Source of the DNA: Acidobacteriota bacterium
GTDB lineage: Bacteria; Acidobacteriota; Vicinamibacteria; Vicinamibacterales; Fen-181
Assembly: GCA_003170135.1 (NCBI GenBank)
Contig: PMZR01000087.1
Location: 1-36,154, forward strand
Length of the DNA stretch: 36,154 nucleotides
Reading direction: 5' to 3'
Each line of letters starts with the position of its first letter. The first letter of the stretch is position 1. This document shows positions 23,468 to 31,192 of the stretch, piece after piece. The notes below the pieces were generated by a model. That model saw only the letters and a list, made by a program, of their open reading frames with translations. It did not search any database and had not been told where the DNA came from. Position numbers and translations under genes: made by a program.

Positions 23468-23506
23468 CGCGGCACGCTTTCAGACGACCCGCGGCACGCT
23501 TTCAGA
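23468..23506. repeat. 17-nt perfect direct repeat upstream of the SDR gene
   Basis: CGCGGCACGCTTTCAGA occurs at 23468-23484 and again at 23490-23506, offset 22 bases, about two turns of the helix. The second copy ends one base before the ATG at 23508. Two factors binding here would face the same side of the DNA. If translation begins upstream, it would instead encode part of a leader. Confidence 0.7.
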
Positions 23507-23507
23507 G

Positions 23508-24359
23508 ATGAGCAAACTGATGAGAGATCTCGCAGGCGCGGACAGGCGACGCGTGCTGGTAACCGGCGCCGGTGGCGGCATCGGGGACGCCGTCGCGCGT
23601 CGGATGGCGCAGGCTGGATATGACGTGGTCGGCACGGTCAGGGATGCCTTGCGCGCAGAGGCGCTGTCGCAGGACGCGGCGCGCGCCGGGCTGCGTCTCC
23701 GGTATCTGCCGCTCGAGTTGACCGACGACCGGCAGGTGGAGGCGCTCGGATCGCGAATCGGAGCCGAAGGCGCATTGGACGTGCTCGTGCACAACGCCGG
23801 CTTCGGCGTGTTCGGTGCCGTCGAGGACGTCGACGCGGCGACCGCCGCCAGGCAGTTCGCGGTCAACGTGCTGGGGCCGCTCGCCCTGACCCGCTGCCTG
23901 CTGCCCGGCCTGCGCGCCACGCGCGGCCATGTCATCTGGATCGGCTCGCTCGCCGGGCGTGTCGCCCTGCCGTTCCAGGCCCATTACTCCGCGACCAAGG
24001 CGGCGATCGCCCTCATCAGCGACGCCCTGCGGATGGAGGTTGCGCCCCACGGCGTGCGCGTGACGTGCGTCGAACCGAGCGACTTCGCCACCGGCTTCAC
24101 CAACGCGCGATGCCTGTCGCGACGAGACGACTCTGCCTATGCCTTGGTGTCCGGACGATGCCTGGCGGAAGTCGAGAAGCAGGAACGGTCGGCGCCTGAT
24201 CCCGCCTGGGTCGCCAGGGTCGTGCAGGAGCTCGCCGAGAGCGCGGACCCGCCGCCGCGCCGGCCCGTTGGCAGCAATGCGAGGAGGATCTGTCTGCTGC
24301 TGCGCCTGCTGCCCGCCCGGCTCGCCGAGCGGATGATCAGATCGCACTATCGCGTGTGA
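23508..24359 (+). CDS. short-chain dehydrogenase/reductase (SDR), possibly 3-ketosphinganine reductase-like
   Basis: 283 residues from the ATG at 23508; 23520 is another good start and the frame is open to 23409. It is a classical SDR: cofactor motif TGAGGGIG shortly after RRRVLV, HNAGFG, the catalytic Ser in WIGSLAG, and YSATK. The C-terminal tail RICLLLRLLPARLAERMIRSHYRV has an amphipathic helix seen in SDRs that act on lipids or steroids. The NAD(P) preference is not decided. No strong ribosome site is seen at any candidate start. Its position divergent to the serine-palmitoyltransferase-like gene suggests reduction of its keto-lipid product, which is inference. The 3' end overlaps the ligase gene on the other strand by 23 bases. 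Confidence 0.85.
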   Translation: MSKLMRDLAGADRRRVLVTGAGGGIGDAVARRMAQAGYDVVGTVRDALRAEALSQDAARAGLRLRYLPLELTDDRQVEALGSRIGAEGALDVLVHNAGFGVFGAVEDVDAATAARQFAVNVLGPLALTRCLLPGLRATRGHVIWIGSLAGRVALPFQAHYSATKAAIALISDALRMEVAPHGVRVTCVEPSDFATGFTNARCLSRRDDSAYALVSGRCLAEVEKQERSAPDPAWVARVVQELAESADPPPRRPVGSNARRICLLLRLLPARLAERMIRSHYRV

Positions 24360-25938
24360 AGAGGTCCTTCACCGCCGGCTTGGTCACCTTCCCCATGGCG
24401 TTACGCGGCAGCGCATCGACGACGCGCAGTCGCGTCGGCAGTTTGTAGCGGGCAAGGCGCGGGCGAGCCCAGTCCCGAAGCGCCTCGAGATCCACCGGCG
24501 CTTCGCCGAGCGGAACGATCGCGACCGCAATCCGCTCGCCCCACTCCGGATCCTCGACGCCCACCACCGCGCAGTCCGCGATGCCCGGATGTTCGCGCAG
24601 CACTTCCTCGATCTCGAGCGCCGAGATCTTGTAGCCGCCGCTCTTGATGATGTCCACCGACTGGCGTCCGAGCAGCCGGTACATGCCGTCTTCGACGACG
24701 GCGATGTCGCCGGTGCGGAACCAGCCGTCGCGAAACGCCAACGCCGACGCCTCCGGCCGACGCCAGTACTCCCGGAACACGCCCGCGCCGCTCACCTCAA
24801 GCTCTCCCGCGGTGCCGGGTTCAACGTCCCTTCCCTGCTCGTCAACGATCTGCGCGCGCACGCCGGGCAGCGGCACACCCACGAAGCCGGGTCGGCGCTC
24901 GCCTTGCAGCGGGTTCGACAGCGCCATGCCGATCTCGGTCATCCCGTAGCGTTCGAGCAGCACGTGCCCGCTGATCTCCCGCCAGCGCTCGAGCATGCGG
25001 ACCGGGAGCGCGGCGGACCCGGACACCATGACTCGCATCGCGCGGCAGCCGTTCGACAATCGGCGCCGCCGTTCGGGTGGCGCGCCGTCCCAGGCCGCGG
25101 CCAGCTTCGCATAGATCGTAGGCACCGCCATGAACAGCGTCAGGCGCCCGGCCGCAATCACGTCCCACGTCGCGTCCGCGTCGAACCGCGGCAGCATCTC
25201 GCATGTCGCGCCGGCCCACAACGCGCACGTCAGCACGTTGACGATGCCGTGCACGTGGTGGAGCGGCAGGAAGTGAAGAATCCGATCGTCCGCCCGCCAC
25301 TCCCAGGCGGCCGCCAGGCAGCGGACCTGCGCCTCGACGTTGGCGTGCGTGAGGACGACGCCTTTCGGTTTGCCGGTGGTGCCGCTCGTGTAGAGGATGA
25401 GCGCGGGGCCGGAGGACGAGGATCCGTCCGAAGTCCGAGGCCCGAGATCCGAGGTCCAAGGGTCAGACGATTCGCGATCGCTGACCGGCGGCGCAGGATC
25501 CAGTAGGTCGGTGATGGTGACCACCTGCGCCGTGGTCGCGATAGCCGCTCGCATGGCCTCGGCCAACGCCGGCTCCGTCACGACGATGCGCGCATCGGCA
25601 TCAGCGATGGCGTACGCCCACTCGGCTGGCGCCTGGGCCTCGGAAAGCGGCACCCCGATGGCGCCGGCGCGCCAGATTCCCCACTGAATCGCGACGTGGG
25701 CGAAACCCGGCGCGACCAGGTACGCGACGCGTGGCGGCGCCTCCGCTCGGAGCTTTGCGCGACGTGCCGGGCCAGGCAGTCCTTCCCGTGGCAGCGCGCT
25801 CGCCGCCTCTGCCGATCGCCTCAGCAGATCGCGATACGTGAACGCGCCGCCGCCGTCCACGATCGCCACGCGGTCGCCGTGCGCGGCTGCGCGCTCGACC
25901 AGTTCGAGATGATGCACGTCCCGTCCCCGCACGGTCAC
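24337..25938 (-). CDS. AMP-forming acyl-CoA synthetase, malonyl-CoA synthetase-like (ACSF3/MatB)
   Basis: 533 residues. It has the P-loop YTSGTTGKPKG (183-193), LPLHHVHGIVNVLTCALWAGATCEMLPRF, VSGSAALP, ERYGMTEIGMALSNPL, DGWFRTGDIA, GRQSVDIIKSGGYKISALEIEE, and the C-terminal Lys in NAMGKVTK. The GRxSVDIIKxGGYKxSALE and RYGMTEIGMALS motifs match malonyl-CoA synthetases (MatB, human ACSF3), which make malonyl-CoA from malonate and ATP. A general acyl-CoA ligase is the alternative. It begins at a GTG that overlaps the stop of the preceding VWFA gene (GTGA), suggesting coupling. Residues about 159-171 (Ser/Asp/Pro/Thr-rich) are encoded by a heptad repeat array inserted in frame before the P-loop. 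Confidence 0.92.
   Translation of the reverse strand: MTVRGRDVHHLELVERAAAHGDRVAIVDGGGAFTYRDLLRRSAEAASALPREGLPGPARRAKLRAEAPPRVAYLVAPGFAHVAIQWGIWRAGAIGVPLSEAQAPAEWAYAIADADARIVVTEPALAEAMRAAIATTAQVVTITDLLDPAPPVSDRESSDPWTSDLGPRTSDGSSSSGPALILYTSGTTGKPKGVVLTHANVEAQVRCLAAAWEWRADDRILHFLPLHHVHGIVNVLTCALWAGATCEMLPRFDADATWDVIAAGRLTLFMAVPTIYAKLAAAWDGAPPERRRRLSNGCRAMRVMVSGSAALPVRMLERWREISGHVLLERYGMTEIGMALSNPLQGERRPGFVGVPLPGVRAQIVDEQGRDVEPGTAGELEVSGAGVFREYWRRPEASALAFRDGWFRTGDIAVVEDGMYRLLGRQSVDIIKSGGYKISALEIEEVLREHPGIADCAVVGVEDPEWGERIAVAIVPLGEAPVDLEALRDWARPRLARYKLPTRLRVVDALPRNAMGKVTKPAVKDLFTRDSAI
25428..25462. repeat. heptanucleotide repeat array inside a coding gene, CCGAGGT type
   Basis: Five contiguous heptads read CCGAAGT, CCGAGGC, CCGAGAT, CCGAGGT, CCAAGGG. 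They lie within the acyl-CoA synthetase gene and encode a low-complexity loop just before the P-loop, without breaking the frame. Confidence 0.85.
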
Positions 25939-27965
25939 CTGACGTCGAAGCGCACGTCTCTGCGCGCGACGTGCCCGCCGGCCCTGGCTTCGATCGTCAA
26001 CAGGTGCGCTCCCCTCTTGAGCGTCGCAATCGGGAGGGCGAGGGAGTAGTCGGCCCCACGTGCCTTTCCGAACCGATCCGGGCCCAAGGCCTCTGATGTC
26101 TCGAAGACTCTCGCGTCCTCCTCGTCGACGATACGGGCGGCGACGGTGACGGGCGCAACCGGCCCGTTGCCACCCTGATACACGCGCAGGAACGCCGTGA
26201 CTTCATCTCCCGCCACGAATTCGCGCACCGTCGTCGGGACGATCGGCACGATTGAGGCGATGCTGTCCTTCAAGGCCGCGGTCATCCCCGGCTTCGCGCT
26301 GATCGCGACACCCGATAAGGACACGGCCGCGCGGGAGAAATCCGGAACGTCCACGTCACAGTGCACGCTGCCGCTCTTGTCCTGGACCGAGGTGTGGGCC
26401 GCGAGGCGAAGCTGATAGGGCCCGGGCGCGAGATCGAGCGGCGCGAGCACTTCGAACGCGATCACGTCCTCCGTGCTTCCGGGGGCGAGACCCAGGCGCG
26501 TCCGCACCCGCTTGAACGCGCGCCGTTCGCCGCCCGGCCCGTAGGCGCCGACGACCACCTCGACCTCGTCGTTCGTGCGCGCCGTCGAAGCAGGCACCGG
26601 ATGCCGCAGGGCCACGGTCACCACCAGGGCGGCCTCGCGCCGGCCCGGCACCGCGAACGACGCCGCCGTAACGCGCATGGCGAGATCCGATTTGGCCACG
26701 ATGCTGCCGAGCGCACTCTCGACGGCGGACGGCGGCGTGGTCGGCCGCGGGCTCGCCGCCGACAGGCCCGGCTCGTAGTACCCGTTTCGGGCGCGCACCG
26801 TCACGCCCGGCCGGTTCACGCGGACCTCGACGCGTCTGAACCGTCCGCTGACGCGCGGGTCGGGCCGCACGTAGCCAAGGAGGTAATACGAGGCGTTCTC
26901 GCGGAAGATCTGCGTGATGCCGGCATCGACCGCATTGCCTTCGCTCAGCGTGAATCCCCCCGTGGCCGCCGACAACGCCTGCAGAAAGTCCCGGCCCATC
27001 TTGCCCGGGCTGCCGTCGAGCGTGCCCGTGCCGGCGAGCGCGTCGTATCGGCCCATGGGCGCGCGAAGCCCGCCCGGATCGAGACCGTAGATATTGACGT
27101 TGGCCCGCTGCGCCGCCTCGAAAGTCTTCTGCAGTTTGCCGAACAGCATCTGCGCGCCGCCGGCCGCATCGCCCATTGGCGCCTCGGTGTTCAGTTCGCG
27201 TGCCTGCGCCTGCTCCACGTCGAGCGGCAGACCCACGCTGGCAAAGATGAGCGCCTTGCGCCGCTCGGGAAGCTCCGACAGGTAGTCGGCCAGATCCTGC
27301 AGCGTGCCGACGACCGCCGAATAGAGCTGCAGCGCCTTCGGGTTGAACTGATCGAACGGGACACTGACGCTGGTCTGTTGCAGCGGGTCCGAATTGAAGG
27401 CACCCAGGACCGGCATGTTGTCGATGCTGCCGTTGAACCGCTCGACGGCGGCGAGCAGTCGCGCGCGATCGCTCGTAAATTCCTGGCCGGCCCGTTTGTT
27501 GAACGCAAAGATGACCGCCGCCTGATCGTCCGGTTCCAGGCGCTCTATGACCTGCCGCGCCATGGACTTGACCCGCGGAATCTCTTCGGCCGGCATCGGC
27601 GTGGCATCGTCGAGCACCAGCGCGACGATGCGCCGATCCGAGAGCCGATCGTTCGTGCTGATATCGGGCCGCACCTCGCGCATCCAGGCAACCGGGGATG
27701 GCTGCGCCGCATCCGGCAAGTCGACGGCGCTGAACGTCGTGATCGTCTGTGGCCGGCTGTCCTGCAGCACGGTGAAATCGGCCGCCGTCAGGCCGCGGAC
27801 CGGGATCCGGCTGGCATCGAGGACCGAAACGTCGAGCGTCACCAGATCGACGCCGGCGCGAAACACCGGCTGAGCCTGCGGCGGATTCTGGACCCCCTGC
27901 CGTGCCTCGGCGCCGATGACGAGAAACGAAACGCAAATCGCGATCAAGGCGACTGCAAATCTCAC
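25935..27965 (-). CDS. secreted VWFA-related acidobacterial-type protein (paralogue 1)
   Basis: 676 residues with signal peptide (about 1-21, RFAVALIAICVSFLVIGAEA). The family-specific opening FRAGVDLVTLDVSVLDASRIPVRGLTAADFTVLQDSRPQ leads into a von Willebrand A-like domain (about 112-400). It contains the degenerate metal site LVLDDATPM (119-124), the KALIFASVG strand, NVNIYGLDPGGLRAP, and the family end motif ASYYLLGYVRPDP...GRFRRVEVRVNRPGVTVRARNGYY. About 250 further residues look beta-rich. The usual DxSxS metal site reads DxAxP, so metal-dependent ligand binding is doubtful. The family is common in Acidobacteriota and functionally obscure. The GTG start is supported by AGGAGG (27977-27972). 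The end overlaps the acyl-CoA synthetase GTG. Confidence 0.9.
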   Translation of the reverse strand: MRFAVALIAICVSFLVIGAEARQGVQNPPQAQPVFRAGVDLVTLDVSVLDASRIPVRGLTAADFTVLQDSRPQTITTFSAVDLPDAAQPSPVAWMREVRPDISTNDRLSDRRIVALVLDDATPMPAEEIPRVKSMARQVIERLEPDDQAAVIFAFNKRAGQEFTSDRARLLAAVERFNGSIDNMPVLGAFNSDPLQQTSVSVPFDQFNPKALQLYSAVVGTLQDLADYLSELPERRKALIFASVGLPLDVEQAQARELNTEAPMGDAAGGAQMLFGKLQKTFEAAQRANVNIYGLDPGGLRAPMGRYDALAGTGTLDGSPGKMGRDFLQALSAATGGFTLSEGNAVDAGITQIFRENASYYLLGYVRPDPRVSGRFRRVEVRVNRPGVTVRARNGYYEPGLSAASPRPTTPPSAVESALGSIVAKSDLAMRVTAASFAVPGRREAALVVTVALRHPVPASTARTNDEVEVVVGAYGPGGERRAFKRVRTRLGLAPGSTEDVIAFEVLAPLDLAPGPYQLRLAAHTSVQDKSGSVHCDVDVPDFSRAAVSLSGVAISAKPGMTAALKDSIASIVPIVPTTVREFVAGDEVTAFLRVYQGGNGPVAPVTVAARIVDEEDARVFETSEALGPDRFGKARGADYSLALPIATLKRGAHLLTIEARAGGHVARRDVRFDVR

Positions 27966-28090
27966 CCGGTCCCTCCTGCAGCCGGCAAGCTTACTTCATT
28001 CGGGCCCGCTCCTCCGCGTGGCCGCGACGATTCTCGGGCGCAGCATGCTGGGCTCCTACCGACCGCAACTTGCTACTGCCGACTATCTAC

Positions 28091-28237
28091 AAGCGGTTTC
28101 ATAACCGGTCGTTCGCCGTCCGGGTCCTGTCCGCGAACAGCCCACCGGTGCTCACTCCTCAATGCATGCACGGGGGTCGTCGCTCCGCGCCGGCGGGCGC
28201 CCGTTCGCGGCCACCCGCTGGGGTTATGAAACCGCTT
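28091..28237. repeat. 16-bp perfect inverted repeat between the two VWFA genes
   Basis: AAGCGGTTTCATAACC (28091-28106) and GGTTATGAAACCGCTT (28222-28237) are exact complements 115 bases apart. They lie in the 289-base gap between paralogue 2 (stop 28255) and paralogue 1 (start 27965). No ORF of note lies between them. The arms could form a long-range hairpin or bound a small inserted element. Confidence 0.8.
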
Positions 28238-28254
28238 CTTCCGTCTACTGCTCT

Positions 28255-30312
28255 TCACCGCATGTCGAACCGCACATCGCGCCGCGCGGCCCTGTCGCCG
28301 ATCCTGGCTTCGATCGTCAGCAGGTGCGGGCCGCCCTTCAATCGCGCGATTGGCAGGTCGAGGAAGTAATCGGCGGCACGTCCGTTCGCGAACCGATCCC
28401 CACTGAGCGTTTCCGAGGTCTTGACGACCGCCGCGTCCTGGTCATCTGCGATTGCGACATTGAGCGCCACAGGCACCAGCGCGCGCGTGCCTCCCTGGTA
28501 GACGCGCAGGAAAGCCGTCACCTGGTCGCTCCTCGCAAACTCGCGCAGCATGGTGGGAACGACCGGCACAATCGCCTTGAGCGCATCCTTCGGTCCGGAC
28601 GCCACCCCGGGCGTCACGCTCAGGAGGACGCCCGACAGCGACATCGGCGCGTTCGCGAAATCCGGCACGTCGAGATCGCAGTACACGCTGCCGCTCACGC
28701 TGGCGGTCCGTTCATCCGGCACGAGCGCGTCGCCGGCGACCGCCGCCGGTTGCGGCGAGATGGCGCGCCGCGAGCTTTCCGCCGCAAGTCGAACCTGATA
28801 ACGCCCGGGCGCGAGGTCCAGCCGGGACAACAACTCGTAGCCGATGGTGGCGCCACTGCCCGGCACGTTCAGCGTGATCGGTATCGTCTGCCGCGTGCCC
28901 GCTTGCTGGCGCCCATCAGGGCTGTACGCCGCGACGCGCATGTCGATGCTGTGCACCGCGCGCACCGCCCCGGCGGGCGCAGGCTGCCGCACGCCGAGCA
29001 CGACCGCTACAGCGGCGTCACGCCGCCCGGGCACGGCAAACGGCACGGCTGTCACGTCCATGTCGAGGCCCGACGTCGGCAGCAGGCCGGCCAGCGCCCG
29101 ATCTTCCGCCCGCCGAAGCGGAGCCGCGGCGTCCCGGCGTGGGACCGGTGTTGGCTCGTAGTAGCCCTTGCGCGTGCGGACCGTGACGCCAGGCCGGTTT
29201 ACGCGCACCGCGATCTTTCTGAACCGCCCGTCCGCACGTGTGTTCGACGCAGCATATCCGAGCAGATAGTAGGACGCGTTCTCGCGGAACACCTGCGTGA
29301 TGCCCGGCGCCGGATCGTTGGTGTTGATGACGGCAAAACCGCCCGTGTTGTCGGCCACGGCCTGAAGGAATTCGCGGTTGCGCCAGCCCGGGTTGGCCGG
29401 ATCGGCGCTCAGGACCGCGAATGACCCAGGCGCGCGAAGCCCGCCCGGATCGATCGGATAGATCGTGACGTTGCCTCGTTGCGCGGCCGCGAAACAGTCG
29501 ATCATCCCGGTAATCAACTGCCGCGCGACGCCCCCCGCGTCGGCCGTGGACGTGCCGATCGCCATGGGGCCCGCCGCGGTGATGTCGAGCGGAATGCCGA
29601 CGCTCACGAAGATGAGCGCCTTGCGCCGCTCCGGCAACGCGATCAGATCCTGCGCCGCCCCCTGCAGCGTGCCGAGCGTCGCGTTGTACAGGGTCGCCGC
29701 AGCAACGTCGAACCCGTCGAAGGGCATCTTCGGATTCGGCGACCCGCGACTGTCGACCCCTGCCTGACCGTCAATGGCCCCGTTGAACCGCGCAACTGCG
29801 GCGAGGAGGCGGGCGCGATCCAGGGTGAAGTCCTGGCCGAGTCCTTTGTTGAGGGGAAAGACCACCGCGGCGAGATCGTGCGGCCCGAGTTGCCCGACGA
29901 CGTCACGCGCGTACTCCCGGACGCGTGGCGTGTCGACCGCCGGCATTGGCGTCGCGTCATCGAGCACTAGGACGACGACGCGGCGATCCTTGAAGTCCGT
30001 GTTCCGCTGCACGTCGGGCGCGACGTCCCGCACCCAGGCGGCGGTGGTCTCCGTTCTCACCACGTCCGGCAGATCGACCGCGCTGAACGAGTCGATCGTC
30101 TGGGGCCAGCCGTCCTCGAGGACCGTGAAGTCTTCCTGGCGCAGGCCACGCACTGGCATGCGCTTCTCGTCGAGGACCGAAACGTCCAGCGTCACGAGGT
30201 CTACGCCGGTTCGAAAGCGCGGGACCGTCTGCGTCGGATTCTGTTGTGCGCTGCCGGGAATGACGAGCAATGCGAGGAGAATTGCCGCGACGACGCTCCG
30301 TCTCGGGTTCAT
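28255..30312 (-). CDS. secreted VWFA-related acidobacterial-type protein (paralogue 2)
   Basis: 685 residues, parallel to its neighbour along the whole length. It has a signal peptide (MNPRRSVVAAILLALLVIPGSAQ), FRTGVDLVTLDVSVLDEKRMPVRGLRQEDFTVLEDGWPQ, the same degenerate metal site LVLDDATPM (118-123), KALIFVSVGIPLD, VTIYPIDPGGLRAP, ASYYLLGYAASN, FRKIAVRVNRPGVTVRTRKGYYEP, and a C-terminal MSLSGVLLSVTPG...TAFLRVYQGG beta-rich region. It is an old tandem duplicate rather than a recent one, since many positions differ. GGGAG seven bases before the ATG at 30312 decides the start over an upstream frame to 30483. Bases 30313-30527 contain no gene that I can support. Confidence 0.9.
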   Translation of the reverse strand: MNPRRSVVAAILLALLVIPGSAQQNPTQTVPRFRTGVDLVTLDVSVLDEKRMPVRGLRQEDFTVLEDGWPQTIDSFSAVDLPDVVRTETTAAWVRDVAPDVQRNTDFKDRRVVVLVLDDATPMPAVDTPRVREYARDVVGQLGPHDLAAVVFPLNKGLGQDFTLDRARLLAAVARFNGAIDGQAGVDSRGSPNPKMPFDGFDVAAATLYNATLGTLQGAAQDLIALPERRKALIFVSVGIPLDITAAGPMAIGTSTADAGGVARQLITGMIDCFAAAQRGNVTIYPIDPGGLRAPGSFAVLSADPANPGWRNREFLQAVADNTGGFAVINTNDPAPGITQVFRENASYYLLGYAASNTRADGRFRKIAVRVNRPGVTVRTRKGYYEPTPVPRRDAAAPLRRAEDRALAGLLPTSGLDMDVTAVPFAVPGRRDAAVAVVLGVRQPAPAGAVRAVHSIDMRVAAYSPDGRQQAGTRQTIPITLNVPGSGATIGYELLSRLDLAPGRYQVRLAAESSRRAISPQPAAVAGDALVPDERTASVSGSVYCDLDVPDFANAPMSLSGVLLSVTPGVASGPKDALKAIVPVVPTMLREFARSDQVTAFLRVYQGGTRALVPVALNVAIADDQDAAVVKTSETLSGDRFANGRAADYFLDLPIARLKGGPHLLTIEARIGDRAARRDVRFDMR

Positions 30313-30527
30313 GGTCGGCTCCCGGCGGCTCCAGGGCCTGCATGCCGCGGGCGTACAGCTCTGCCGCAGGCACACGATATGCCATCCGGCCCGCTCGCGT
30401 CTGCAATGGCTTTGTCCAGTGATTCCGCGCGAATTCGCGCGACCACGGAGACCGGCGCTTTCGGTGTGCGCCCGGATTGTCACTCGCCGCGGACGTCAAT
30501 GACCTCGGAACCGGGCGATCGCGCCGC

Positions 30528-31040
30528 TCACGCGGGCCGCGCCCGCCGCTTCGGGATGCTCAGTGTCTGCCACTCCTCTCCCGCAAAGTGCTTGGCGAGC
30601 AGGACGATCTGCCCCACGTGCGCGGCGGTGTGAGCCAGGTTCCGCACCAGCGCCTGCACGACGGTGTGCGCTTCGCCGCGAATCGCGACGGTTCGCATGA
30701 GATCGCCCGCCCCAAGCGCCGTGAGCGCCGCAAGCGCCTGCCGCCACGCCGCCTCCCACGACTCGACGATCGCCGCGCGCGTCTCGCCCAGCTCCTCGAA
30801 TTCGCCGTCGCGGTTGCGCGCCGGTTTCTCGCCATCGCTCGTCAGGAAATCGGTCCATCGCGATCTCAGGTTGCCCGACACGTGCTTCATCATGAGGGCG
30901 ATGCTGTTCGACTCTTCATCCAGTCTTGCGAAGAAGGCGCGGTCGTCGGTCTGCGCCAGCGCCTTGTCGGCTTGCGCCTTCAGCTTGCGGTACTCGTCCA
31001 GTGTCACCTCGAGAAAATGCGCGCCCGGATCGGTGTTCAC
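30528..31040 (-). CDS. DinB-like protein, DUF1572 family
   Basis: 170 residues from a GTG at 31040 that has a strong ribosome site (GGAGGA, ending four bases before the start codon). An ATG at 31079 has none. The sequence is a four-helix DinB/YfiT-type bundle. A His in LMMKHVSGNLRSRWTDFL (first metal-site helix) and HTAAHVGQIVLLAKHF (second site, HxxxH) are visible, with the fairly typical ARNRDGEFEE loop of DUF1572. These proteins often bind a metal and some transfer thiols or act in stress responses, but this branch has no known reaction. It is divergent from the AGCS symporter gene and shares its promoter region. Confidence 0.88.
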   Translation of the reverse strand: MNTDPGAHFLEVTLDEYRKLKAQADKALAQTDDRAFFARLDEESNSIALMMKHVSGNLRSRWTDFLTSDGEKPARNRDGEFEELGETRAAIVESWEAAWRQALAALTALGAGDLMRTVAIRGEAHTVVQALVRNLAHTAAHVGQIVLLAKHFAGEEWQTLSIPKRRARPA

Positions 31041-31095
31041 AGGATCCTCCTCGGCAAAATTCCCGCGGGCCATTGTCATTGCGGCCGGCAGCTTC

Positions 31096-31106
31096 GTCTA
31101 TAGTAC
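31096..31106. promoter_or_regulatory. overlapping -10 boxes between divergent genes
   Basis: GTCTATAGTAC is an imperfect palindrome around CTATAG. It contains TATAGT on the plus strand (31099-31104) for the symporter and TACTAT on the minus strand (31105-31100) for the DinB-like gene. A TTGTCA at 31073-31078 resembles a -35 for the plus strand but the spacer is 20. Tentative. Confidence 0.4.
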
Positions 31107-31192
31107 AGAAGTCGCGGGCGCCCGAAACGCCGCACGAAGCGATCGACCCGGGCCATTCAAGAACGTCACCGCCACATCAAGAAGGTGACCTC

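Noticed and set aside
22083..25938. A complete sphingolipid synthesis cluster
   Set aside because: No acyl carrier protein or ceramide synthase is present, and the ligase looks like a malonyl-CoA synthetase. Only the SPT-like/SDR pair is kept, as a hypothesis.
26361..28229. 622-codon plus-strand frame across the first VWFA gene
   Set aside because: Low-complexity Arg/His/Ala composition; the minus-strand gene has a signal peptide and family motifs.
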